Positions 25,083 through 33,290 of a stretch of 64,000 bases of DNA are shown here, in pieces. The translations under genes and the position numbers were made by a program. Location: NCBI GenBank assembly GCA_964521625.1, contig CAZFSM010000005.1:1-64000 (forward strand), read 5' to 3'. The notes under the pieces were generated by a model. It saw nothing but the letters and a program-made list of their open reading frames with translations. It did not search any database and was not told where the DNA came from. Positions within the stretch are counted from its first letter, which is position 1. The number at the start of each line of letters is the position of its first letter. Source of the stretch: UBA1444 sp964521625 (lineage in GTDB: Bacteria > Bacillota > Negativicutes > UBA1444).

Positions 25083-25874
25083 ATGAAAATTGTAGTGTGT
25101 ATTAAACAGGTGCCGAATACGGATAAGGTCCGGATTGATGAAAAGAAAGGCACCCTGATCAGAGAAGGCGTGCCGAGCATCATAAACCCGGATGATATGA
25201 ATGCGCTGGAAGCTGCACTGGCCATTAAGGACAGTCACGAAAACGTACATATCACGGTTATTACCATGGGGATACCGCAAGCGGAAGATGCGCTGCGTGA
25301 AGCGATGGCGATGGGTGTGGATGCAGCGATCCACGTTACGGATCGGGCATTTGCCGGTTCTGATACCTGGGGGACTGCGACGGTCCTGGCAGCGGTGCTG
25401 CGAAAAATCGGTGACTATGATATCGTGATCTGCGGCCGGCAGGCAATCGACGGGGATACGGCGCAGGTCGGGCCCGAACTGGCAGAGTTCCTGGATATTC
25501 CTCAGATTACCTATGTTAAGGAGCTTTCGATCGAAGGCAACAAAGTGCAAGCCAAACGGGCATTTGAAGGGGGCTATTTTGACATTGAAGCACCCATGCC
25601 GGTTTTACTGACCGTGATCAAAGAGATTAACAAACCCCGGTTCATGGATATCCGGCTGATTTACAAAGCCTACAGTCCGGAAGCGGACTTCAAGGTCTGG
25701 ACGGCGAAGGATATTGAAGTCGATTTGACACAGATCGGTGTGGAGAACTCACCGACCCATGTGTTCAAGAGCTTCGTGCCGGTTCGTGAATTCAAAGGGG
25801 AGCGTGTTTCCGGTACGCCGAAAGACGTTGCCGCTGCCGCCCTTGAAAAGATAATCAGCTTGAATTTGAGATAA
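25083..25874 (+). CDS. etfB: Electron transfer flavoprotein beta subunit
   Basis: 263 residues beginning MKIVVCIKQVPNT, the usual start for EtfB; the ATG at 25083 is chosen on that basis although the AGGAGG site is 13 bases away (a GTG at 25071 is too close to it). The nucleotide/flavin-binding CGRQAIDGDTAQVGP segment near residues 120-135 is of the form found in anaerobic, bifurcation-capable EtfB proteins such as those of Acidaminococcus and Clostridia. Pairs with etfA, 14 bases downstream. Confidence 0.92.
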   Translation: MKIVVCIKQVPNTDKVRIDEKKGTLIREGVPSIINPDDMNALEAALAIKDSHENVHITVITMGIPQAEDALREAMAMGVDAAIHVTDRAFAGSDTWGTATVLAAVLRKIGDYDIVICGRQAIDGDTAQVGPELAEFLDIPQITYVKELSIEGNKVQAKRAFEGGYFDIEAPMPVLLTVIKEINKPRFMDIRLIYKAYSPEADFKVWTAKDIEVDLTQIGVENSPTHVFKSFVPVREFKGERVSGTPKDVAAAALEKIISLNLR

Positions 25875-25888
25875 TCGGAGGGAAGAAA

Positions 25889-26929
25889 ATGTCTAATGCA
25901 AGAGTAAATGAAATCGCTGATTTCAGCGAATATGCAGGGATCACCGTATTTGTCCAACACCAACACGGAAAGGTACACCCAGTTTCGATTGAATTGATCG
26001 GTGAAGCGACTCGGTTGGCGAAAATAGCTGGCTCGCCGTCATATGCAGTTGTCTTCGGGAATAAAATCGATGAAATCATCGACGCAATCTCACATTATGG
26101 CGTCGACAGGATCTTCTACTATGACCAGGAACTATTCGAAAATTATTCAACAGATGCCTACACGAAAATCATGTGTGAGTTCATTCGCAGTCAGAAGCCT
26201 GAAGTCGTTTTATTCGGCGCCACGTCCTTCGGTCGGGATTTCGCGCCCAGAGTCGCCGCCCGGATCGGCACTGGGTTGACAGCGGACTGTACGGCACTGG
26301 AGTTCGATGAGAAAGACAAGAAGCTCATGCAGACACGACCGGCCTTTGGCGGCAATTTGATGGCGACGATCATTTGCCCGGACAATCGCCCGCAGATGGC
26401 CACGGTTCGACCCGGCGTCATGCGTAAACCAGAATGTGTTGAAACACAAAGCCCTATCGTAAAAATCACGCCAGAGTTGACGGAAGAAGAAATTGTTGTC
26501 AAAACCATAAGAATCGTCGCAGACAAGATCAAGATGGTTTTGTTGACAGATGCAGACATCATCGTATCTGGCGGACGTGGTATCGGCGATGAGTCGGGAT
26601 TCGCCCTGATAAAGAAACTGGCAGATGTTCTAGGCGGAGCCGTTGGGGCTTCTCGTGCAGTCGTGGAGAGCGGCTGGATAGCTCCTTCCCATCAAGTCGG
26701 GCAAACCGGGCAAACAGTACGTCCCAAACTTTATGTAGCTTGTGGGATCTCCGGCGCGGTTCAGCATGTTGTCGGAATGTCGGAGGCAGACTGCATCATC
26801 GCGATCAATAAGAATCCTAATGCACCGATTATGAAATTGGCGCATCTGGCGATTGAGGGCGATCTTCATAAAGTCATTCCGGAACTGATAGAACAGCTGG
26901 AAATGGCAAAAGACGAGGGAACCTGCTAG
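25889..26929 (+). CDS. etfA: Electron transfer flavoprotein alpha subunit
   Basis: 346 residues. The C-terminal FAD domain shows SGGRGIG, ESGWIAPSHQVGQTGQTV and CGISGAVQH. There is no N-terminal ferredoxin-like extension of the kind found in CarE of caffeate-reducing acetogens. Start ATG after CGGAGGGAAG. Between two acyl-CoA dehydrogenase genes, so EtfBA can serve both. Confidence 0.93.
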   Translation: MSNARVNEIADFSEYAGITVFVQHQHGKVHPVSIELIGEATRLAKIAGSPSYAVVFGNKIDEIIDAISHYGVDRIFYYDQELFENYSTDAYTKIMCEFIRSQKPEVVLFGATSFGRDFAPRVAARIGTGLTADCTALEFDEKDKKLMQTRPAFGGNLMATIICPDNRPQMATVRPGVMRKPECVETQSPIVKITPELTEEEIVVKTIRIVADKIKMVLLTDADIIVSGGRGIGDESGFALIKKLADVLGGAVGASRAVVESGWIAPSHQVGQTGQTVRPKLYVACGISGAVQHVVGMSEADCIIAINKNPNAPIMKLAHLAIEGDLHKVIPELIEQLEMAKDEGTC

Positions 26930-26983
26930 TTTGACTGACCGGAAAAAGCGCGATGCAATCCGGAAAACAAGGAAGTGGTCGTT

Positions 26984-28135
26984 TTGGCTGTTGAGTTGGT
27001 TGCCAAAGAAATAGGTCTGTATGAGAAGGCGCGTGACTATGCACTTGAGCACATAGCGCCACATGCCGCCGAGTGGGAGTCAAATCGAATACTGCCAAGA
27101 GAAGCGGTGCGTCACGCCGCTGAGCATGGTTACAGCGGCATCGGGCTCACGCGGGAATCCGGCGGGAGAGGGTTGAACTTTCTCGAATCTGCGCTGGTTT
27201 ATGAAGGCCTTGCGCATGGTTGTGGCGGCTTTGCGTTCTTTCTGCAATTGCAAAATAACATTACTTATGACATCGCAGCCTTCTTCGAACTGAGCGACGA
27301 GGTGCGAAGGCTTCTGCCGGAGATGGCCTGCAGCAAAAAGCTGACAGCTTTTGCATTCACAGAGTCTTGCGGCGGATCCGATCCGTCGATGAATCAAAGC
27401 TATGCGGAGCTACATCAGGATGGTTATCATATATTCGGTGAAAAAACATGGATCGCTAATGCGGTTGATGCGGACCATTTCATTGTCATCGTAAGGAACG
27501 GTGCTGCAAAAAACATGCTGATCTTCTTGCTGGACCGGGGTACGCCCGGGTTCACGATCGGCGACAATCGCGTCAGGGTCGGCGGCAACGTGATGTCCTG
27601 TGCGGACCTCCGGTTTGCAGATTGTGTCGTACCGGAAACCCGGCTCGTGTCTGTCGACGGATATAAAGCAGCACTCCGGGCGATCGATGTGGCCAGAATT
27701 TTTGTTCCGGCCATAGCAATCGGGCTCGCTCAGCGATCCATCGACCTGGCTGTCGAATATCTGAGCGGAAGATCGACGTTCGGCAAGCCGGTTATCAGCA
27801 ATCAGGGCGTTCAATGGACCCTCGCGGAACTTTCGGCTCAAGTCGAAGCGGGCCGGTGGTTGGTTTACCGGACGGCATCCCTGATGGATGCCGGCGGCCC
27901 AGTGTCCTTCCTGGCGGCTCAAAATAAGCTGTATGCCACTACACTCGCGATGAAAGTCACGACAGAGTGTGCACAGTTGTTCGGCGCCAACGGCTTGGAC
28001 AAGGACTCAGCGGTTGCCCGTAATATGGCGGTTGCCAAGATGTTACAGCTGGTGGACGGTACGTCCGAAATCCAGAAGATAGTTATTGGAAGAGCGCTGG
28101 AACGTAAGGCGGCAAAGCGCATTCGGCAGAATTGA
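26984..28135 (+). CDS. Acyl-CoA dehydrogenase 2 with Asp at the catalytic-base position
   Basis: 383 residues from TTG 26984 (AAGGAAG 8 bases upstream); a GTG at 26975 would add three residues but overlaps the ribosome site. Overall acyl-CoA dehydrogenase architecture (AFTESCGGSDPS; RSTFGKPVISNQGVQ), but more divergent than the other two. At the C-terminal signature it has VDGTSEIQ where Glu is usual in YEGT, placing Asp358 at the base position. Such DGT variants occur in some dehydrogenase subgroups, so the protein may be active on a different substrate class. It lies between etfA and the CoA-transferase gene. Confidence 0.85.
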   Translation: MAVELVAKEIGLYEKARDYALEHIAPHAAEWESNRILPREAVRHAAEHGYSGIGLTRESGGRGLNFLESALVYEGLAHGCGGFAFFLQLQNNITYDIAAFFELSDEVRRLLPEMACSKKLTAFAFTESCGGSDPSMNQSYAELHQDGYHIFGEKTWIANAVDADHFIVIVRNGAAKNMLIFLLDRGTPGFTIGDNRVRVGGNVMSCADLRFADCVVPETRLVSVDGYKAALRAIDVARIFVPAIAIGLAQRSIDLAVEYLSGRSTFGKPVISNQGVQWTLAELSAQVEAGRWLVYRTASLMDAGGPVSFLAAQNKLYATTLAMKVTTECAQLFGANGLDKDSAVARNMAVAKMLQLVDGTSEIQKIVIGRALERKAAKRIRQN

Positions 28136-28185
28136 GGATATTTTATTGCTCGGCTGGCAAACGGCCGTAAAAGAGGTGGAGTGTT

Positions 28186-29754
28186 TTGTTGCATGTGATG
28201 ACTGCCGCTGAAGCGGCGCAGTTGGTAAAAAGCGGTGATCTGGTCGTGTTCAATGGATTCGGGTCGCTTTGTTTCCCGGAAGAACTGGCGGTTGCCATTG
28301 GCAAGAGATTTCTGGAGACCGGCGAACCAAAGAACCTGAACTATTTTTTTGGTGTCGGCCAGGGCGTCTGGGACGAAAGCCGGATGATCGAGCACATGTC
28401 GCATGAAGGGATGGTATCGAGCGTCATCACCTCCCATTTCACCCCGAACGTCAAGTTGTGCCGGCAAGTGCAGGAGAATAAGATCAAAGGCTATAACCTA
28501 CCGCTGGGGGTCATCTCGCACTTGGTCCGGGCTTCAGCCGGCAAAAAACCTGGTATCCTGACAAAAGTCGGGCTCAATACCTTTGTCGATCCACGGCATG
28601 GCGGCGGAGCCCAAAATGCACTGTCTACCGATAAATTGGTCAGTCTGTTGGAGATCGATGGGGAAGAATACCTGTTTTACAAGGCAATCAAACCGACACT
28701 CGCCATACTGCGCGGGACGACGGCGGATGTCAACGGGAACATCACGATGGAACATGAGGCTACCTTTGGCGATCCATTCTCAAACGCGATGGCTGTAAAA
28801 GCGAACGGCGGCACTGTCATCGTGCAGGTCGAGCGACTGTCGGACGGGCATGCCGCCGCCAGAAGCGTCAAGATCCCGGGTGTTCTGGTGGACGCGGTTG
28901 TGGTCGAACCGGACCAGTGCCAAACGATGATCGAGAAGTGCAACCTCTCCTATATCGGTGACTGCAGGGTGCCGGAATGCGAAGTGCCGGCGATCCTCGA
29001 GCATGTTCATGCGTTGAATGAACAGACCGGCCGGAAACGCGAGAGAAGCGCCGTTCATACGATCATTGGCAAACGGGCCGCCCTGGAGTTGACCAGTAAA
29101 GCCATCGTGAACCTGGGAATCGGCATTCCCGAGATGATCCCCAAGCTGGCCAAGACGGTTGGTGCACCGGATGATATCGTTCTGACGATTGAGTCGGGTG
29201 CGATTGGCGGGAGTCCGTCGTCCGGGATCAGCTTCGGTGCCGTGGTCAATCCGGATATGGTGCAGGATATGGCTTACCAATTCGACTTCTATGATGGCGG
29301 CGTGCTCGACATCACTTTTGTCGGGGCGATGCAGGTTGACCGACAGGGCAATGTGAACGTGAGCCGGGCCGGCAACAAGATCATCGGCGTCGGCGGTTTC
29401 ATCAACCTGACGCAATCGGCGAAAAAGGTCGTCTATTGTTTCCCGTTCGCAGGTGGCGGTCTTGCCGTCGATTTTCAGGACGGCAAACTGAAAATTCTAC
29501 AGGAAGGCCGCCAGCAAAAGTTTTTCAATGAGGTCGATCAAATCAGCGCCAGCGGCGAGTTCTCCAACAAAATCCGGCAGAAGGTCGTCTATGTGACGGA
29601 ACGCTGCGTATTCGAGCTGACCGCTGACGGGTTGCAGATTGTCGAAGTGGCGCCCGGCATATCCCTGGAAGACGATATTTTGAATAAGCTGCCATTCCGG
29701 CCGCTTGTAGCGGCAAATTTGAAGACAATGGATCTGCGGGTTTTTGCAGAATGA
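28186..29754 (+). CDS. Fused alpha/beta acyl CoA-transferase (family I)
   Basis: 522 residues, both subunits of a family I CoA-transferase in one chain, as in YdiF-type and propionate CoA-transferases. The alpha half starts with GDLVVFNGFGS; the beta half has the catalytic glutamate in TIESGAIGG (Glu336), which forms the glutamyl-CoA thioester. It moves CoA between carboxylic acids without ATP and probably activates the imported acid for the dehydrogenases. Start is TTG 28186 or 28189 after GAGGTGGA; the ATG at 28198 is also in frame. Confidence 0.9.
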   Translation: MLHVMTAAEAAQLVKSGDLVVFNGFGSLCFPEELAVAIGKRFLETGEPKNLNYFFGVGQGVWDESRMIEHMSHEGMVSSVITSHFTPNVKLCRQVQENKIKGYNLPLGVISHLVRASAGKKPGILTKVGLNTFVDPRHGGGAQNALSTDKLVSLLEIDGEEYLFYKAIKPTLAILRGTTADVNGNITMEHEATFGDPFSNAMAVKANGGTVIVQVERLSDGHAAARSVKIPGVLVDAVVVEPDQCQTMIEKCNLSYIGDCRVPECEVPAILEHVHALNEQTGRKRERSAVHTIIGKRAALELTSKAIVNLGIGIPEMIPKLAKTVGAPDDIVLTIESGAIGGSPSSGISFGAVVNPDMVQDMAYQFDFYDGGVLDITFVGAMQVDRQGNVNVSRAGNKIIGVGGFINLTQSAKKVVYCFPFAGGGLAVDFQDGKLKILQEGRQQKFFNEVDQISASGEFSNKIRQKVVYVTERCVFELTADGLQIVEVAPGISLEDDILNKLPFRPLVAANLKTMDLRVFAE

Positions 29755-29801
29755 ATCGAGTTCAGTTCTGTAGGGTTGGCAATGGAGGTGTCAAATAGAT
29801 C

Positions 29802-31292
29802 ATGAAACAAAAGTACCTGTTGGCGTTGGATCAGGGAACCACAAGTTCTCGGGCTATCTTGTTCAACAGAGATGGATTGCTGGTAAAACAGGCCGGGCGG
29901 GAAATCCGTCAGATTTATCCCGAACCCGGTTGGGTCGAACACGATGGGATCGAGATCTGGGATTCGCAGCTTGGCACCGCCCGGCAGGTCCTGGAGGAAA
30001 GCGGGGTCGATCCTTCGGAGATTGCCGCGGTCGGGATTGCCAACCAAAGGGAAACAGTGCTGATCTGGGACAAAGAGACAGGGGAACCGGTGCATAACGC
30101 GCTGGTCTGGCAATGCCGCCGCACGGCCGGCCTGTGCAGAGAGCTGTCCGATATGGGCTGGACGCAAACCGTCAAGGATCGGACCGGACTGGTGGTGGAC
30201 GCATATTTTTCCGGAACGAAAATCAAGTGGCTGCTGGATCACATACCGCAGCTTCGCGATAGGGCCGAGCGTGGAGAGGTATTATGCGGGACTGTCGATA
30301 CCTGGCTGATCTGGAAATTGACCGGTGGCAAAGTCCATGCCACTGACTTCTCCAATGCATCGCGGACGATGCTCTTCAATATCCATACACTGCAGTGGGA
30401 TCCGGAAATACTGCAGAAATTAGATATTCCGCTAAACCTTCTTCCTGCTGTGAAAAATTCGAGCGATGATTTTGGCATGACACTGCCGGCCTATTTCGGC
30501 CGGGCCATCCCGATCCGTGGCGTGGCGGGAGATCAGCAGGCGGCGTTGTTCGGCCAGTGCTGCTTTGAACCGGGTACAGCAAAGAACACTTATGGGACCG
30601 GTTGCTTTTTGTTGGCGAACACCGGGGAAAAGATCATTTCTTCGAATAACGGCCTGTTGACAACCATTGCCTGGGGTTTGGCAGGGAAAGTCAGTTATGC
30701 GTTGGAAGGAAGCATCTTCATCGGCGGCGCGGTGATCCAGTGGTTGCGTGACGAATTGGGAATTTTGCACGAAGCGGCTGAATCGGAAACGCTCGCAATG
30801 CAGGTCGCGGATACAGGCGGGGTTTACCTGGTCCCTGCTTTTGTCGGACTGGGCGCGCCTCACTGGGATATGTATGCCCGGGGAGTTTTGGTGGGGTTGA
30901 CACGCGGTACCAATAAATGCCACATATCACGGGCAGCCCTGGAATCGATCGCCTACCAAACCCGGGATGTATTGACAGCCATGATCTGCGACTCGGGAGT
31001 CGAACTGAAGCGTTTACGGGTTGATGGCGGGGCTTCGCGCAACAATTTTCTGATGCAGTTTCAGGCTGACATCCTCCAGGCGGCTGTGGACCGACCGAGA
31101 ATTAGCGAAACGACAGCCCTTGGCGCCGCTTTTTTGGCGGGACTGGGAAGCGGAATATATGCAAATCAGTCAGAAATCCAGGCCATATGGCAACTTGACA
31201 GGACATTTGTCCCAGAGATGCAAGATGAAAAGGTTCAAGAACTTCACGCCGGGTGGGTAAAAGCACTGGAACGCTCCAAGGGCTGGGTCTGA
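29802..31292 (+). CDS. glpK: Glycerol kinase (FGGY family)
   Basis: 496 residues, the full length for GlpK. Phosphate-binding DQGTTSSRAILF at the N-terminus, WQCRRTA, GTVDTWLIWKLTGG and GVAGDQQAALFGQ, and the second signature around GGASRNNFLMQ are all of the glycerol kinase type rather than xylulokinase. Makes glycerol 3-phosphate. Its place between a CoA-transferase and an acyl-CoA dehydrogenase gene is unusual; no glycerol facilitator or GlpD is nearby. Start ATG after GGAGGTG. Confidence 0.92.
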   Translation: MKQKYLLALDQGTTSSRAILFNRDGLLVKQAGREIRQIYPEPGWVEHDGIEIWDSQLGTARQVLEESGVDPSEIAAVGIANQRETVLIWDKETGEPVHNALVWQCRRTAGLCRELSDMGWTQTVKDRTGLVVDAYFSGTKIKWLLDHIPQLRDRAERGEVLCGTVDTWLIWKLTGGKVHATDFSNASRTMLFNIHTLQWDPEILQKLDIPLNLLPAVKNSSDDFGMTLPAYFGRAIPIRGVAGDQQAALFGQCCFEPGTAKNTYGTGCFLLANTGEKIISSNNGLLTTIAWGLAGKVSYALEGSIFIGGAVIQWLRDELGILHEAAESETLAMQVADTGGVYLVPAFVGLGAPHWDMYARGVLVGLTRGTNKCHISRAALESIAYQTRDVLTAMICDSGVELKRLRVDGGASRNNFLMQFQADILQAAVDRPRISETTALGAAFLAGLGSGIYANQSEIQAIWQLDRTFVPEMQDEKVQELHAGWVKALERSKGWV

Positions 31293-31317
31293 AATAGCGG
31301 GAGAGGTGGGCTGAAGC

Positions 31318-32466
31318 ATGGCTATATTGAATGAAGACCAACTTGCGGTGCAGCAATTGGTGCGGAGTTTCGCAAAAAAAGAAATCGCGCCGCGTGCCGC
31401 GCATTATGACCATAGTGAAGAATTTCCCTGGGATAATATCAAAGGATTGGCCGAGCTCGGACTGATGGGAATGCCGATTCCCGAAGAGTACGGTGGAGCT
31501 GGACTGGACAACCTGTCTTATGCACTGGCTGTCGAAGAAGTGTCCAAGGCTTGCGCAGCAACCGCTGCAATCATGTCCATTCACACGTCAGCAGGAATTC
31601 TGCCGATTTTGTTATTTGGCAATGAAGAACAGAAACGCAAATACGTTCCTGCTCTAGCGCAAGGCGAAAAGATCGGCGCCTTCGCGCTCACCGAGCCGAA
31701 TGCAGGGTCCGACGCCGGCGCCGTTAGCACGACGGCGAAGGAGGACGGCGACAGCTATGTGATCAACGGGACCAAATGTTTCATCAGCAACGCCGGGCCG
31801 GCAGAAATATATTCTGTATTTGCTTCGACCAATCCGGGAAGCGGTGTCAAAGGAATAACGGGATTCATTGTTGAAAAAGGAACGCCGGGTTTTTCGATCG
31901 GAAAAAAAGAAGAAAAAATGGGAATCCGGGCTTCGGCGACAGCGGAACTCATATTTGATAACTGCCGAATACCAAAGGAAAATCTATTGGGGAAAATAGG
32001 ACAAGGCTTTAAAATAGCCATGGTTGTTCTTGACAGCGCCCGAATCGGGGTCGGCGCTCAAGCTGTCGGCATTGCACAGGCCGCATATGAAGAGGCGCTA
32101 GCCTATGCTAAAGTCCGGGAACAGTTTGGCAAACCGATTGCAGCGAATCAAGCAATCGGCTTCATGTTGGCAGATATGGGCATTCGAATCGAAGCGGCGC
32201 GGCAGTTGGTTCACTACGCCGCGAATTTGAAGGACAGTGGCGCTCCTTTTGGCAAAGAAGCGGCAATGTGCAAGACCTTTGCTTCAGATATGTCTGTCCA
32301 GGTAGCTTTGGATGCGATTCAAATTATGGGTGGATATGGCTACTCGCGTGAATATCCGGTGGAAAGACTCTTGCGTGATGCAAAAATCACGCAGATTTAT
32401 GAAGGTACGAATCAGATTCAAAGGGTGGTAATAGCCAATTACATGCTGAGCGAGAGAAAGGGCTAA
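31318..32466 (+). CDS. Acyl-CoA dehydrogenase 3 (butyryl-CoA dehydrogenase-like)
   Basis: 382 residues, most like short-chain (butyryl-CoA) dehydrogenases: GAFALTEPNAGSDAG, IRASATAELIFDN and the C-terminal KITQIYEGTNQIQ with the catalytic base at Glu362. Follows glpK by 25 bases and ends the catabolic block. A third dehydrogenase in one cluster suggests successive or alternative acyl-CoA substrates. Downstream come a short repeat and then the tRNA-Pro repeat, so this is the last gene of the island. Confidence 0.92.
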   Translation: MAILNEDQLAVQQLVRSFAKKEIAPRAAHYDHSEEFPWDNIKGLAELGLMGMPIPEEYGGAGLDNLSYALAVEEVSKACAATAAIMSIHTSAGILPILLFGNEEQKRKYVPALAQGEKIGAFALTEPNAGSDAGAVSTTAKEDGDSYVINGTKCFISNAGPAEIYSVFASTNPGSGVKGITGFIVEKGTPGFSIGKKEEKMGIRASATAELIFDNCRIPKENLLGKIGQGFKIAMVVLDSARIGVGAQAVGIAQAAYEEALAYAKVREQFGKPIAANQAIGFMLADMGIRIEAARQLVHYAANLKDSGAPFGKEAAMCKTFASDMSVQVALDAIQIMGGYGYSREYPVERLLRDAKITQIYEGTNQIQRVVIANYMLSERKG

Positions 32467-32467
32467 A

Positions 32468-32505
32468 TACAAGGACTTGCCGAGTGGTCTCATTTGGGGC
32501 GGAAA
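32468..32505 (+). repeat. Imperfect direct repeat A, copy 2
   Basis: Shares the ordered blocks TACAAGGACTTG, CCGA and GGTCTCATTTGGGGCGGAA with 14527-14572. It begins two bases after the stop of the last island gene. Confidence 0.45.
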
Positions 32506-32657
32506 ATTTTACGGCATAAATTACTGAATATGTACTGCATAGCGTTGTTTTTCCAACGATGTTATTGTTCGTTCTGATGCAGTAAAAAAACTGCGAAAAT
32601 GTCTATGATTATTGGCGTAGATCCCGTTAATACAGGTTTTGCCAAATTCCTCTTTTT

Positions 32658-32745
32658 CCTTGAGGTGGTAGAGGCCGCAAGTTCAAGTCTGGTCGCTCCG
32701 AGCAAGTATTTAAAGGGTTCTGAGATTTGTCTCAGAACCCTTTTT
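32658..32745 (+). repeat. Direct repeat copy 2: tRNA-Pro 3' half plus terminator (att-like)
   Basis: 85 of 88 bases match 12362-12449, including the whole T arm, 3' acceptor strand and terminator. The 5' half of the tRNA is absent, the anticodon loop is altered and CCA reads GCA, so it cannot make a tRNA. It marks the right end of the putative island. The terminator hairpin (32713-32745) is intact and may end the catabolic operon. Confidence 0.9.
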
Positions 32746-33290
32746 GGTTTCACTGACATAACGAATGCTGTCCGGTGCTGCCGGCAGCTTTGGTAGCGGC
32801 TCACGGGCAGAAAATTACCCTGCAGGATTGCCTCTGTCGACGCAGGTAAGGCAAAGTAATTGTGGGGTTATTTAAAATGCGGGGTCCAAATTTATTCGGA
32901 TGTTAAAATAATGACCTCGGAAGTGTGATCGGAATTTGTATTAACGAGCTGAAAAAATGCGCAATTTGACAAAATCGAAACGTCCAAAATCGGGTTTTAG
33001 GCCGGTTGAAACGCGCACGAATGTGATTGTTCAGGCTGTTCAGACCAGGTTTTGCTGTTTGGCGTCACCGGAAAGATTTTGCGCACATACTTCTTATTTT
33101 CTTTGTTTAACTGATAATTATGCCGTTTAAGCATATAATACAAGGGCAGGGGGCATGTATGAGTGCCGATTGTGGCGAAACGCTATGGAGGATCAGATAT
33201 TACAACATGCGTGGGTGTCGGTGCTGTGAATCCGGAGCGGGTTTTTTTGACCCGTATCGGTAATCGAAAGTGGAGAGGGGTACAGGGAAA
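32746..33290. other. Intergenic region without a recognised gene
   Basis: 545 bases. No reading frame with good coding features. A TATAAT-like sequence near 33136 might belong to a promoter of the lipoprotein gene, but no matching -35 was found. Nothing else recognised. Confidence 0.5.

Larger units (their letters stand above)
12409..32745. mobile_element. Putative 20.3-kb genomic island at tRNA-Pro
   Basis: The segment is bounded by the intact tRNA-Pro 3' end on the left and an 88-base near-identical copy on the right. It carries an AbiE toxin-antitoxin pair at the tRNA end, several unrecognised membrane proteins on the opposite strand, and a 15-kb sigma-54-linked catabolic block. No integrase, excisionase or transposase gene was seen, so the island has either lost its recombinase or was moved in trans. 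The interpretation rests on the repeats and the cargo. Confidence 0.55.

Noticed and set aside
12465..32547. 12-base match TACTGCATAGCG at about 12468-12479 and 32533-32544, near both att-like copies
   Set aside because: Position relative to the repeats is not the same on both sides, and 12-base matches are expected by chance in 64 kb.
32599..32796. + strand reading frame beginning MSMIIGVDPVNTGFAKF, recalling the start of RuvC or IS110-type RNase H-fold proteins
   Set aside because: Only about 20 codons show the resemblance, there is no ribosome site, and the frame then runs into the tRNA-derived repeat and its terminator. Too little to call a transposase or resolvase remnant.
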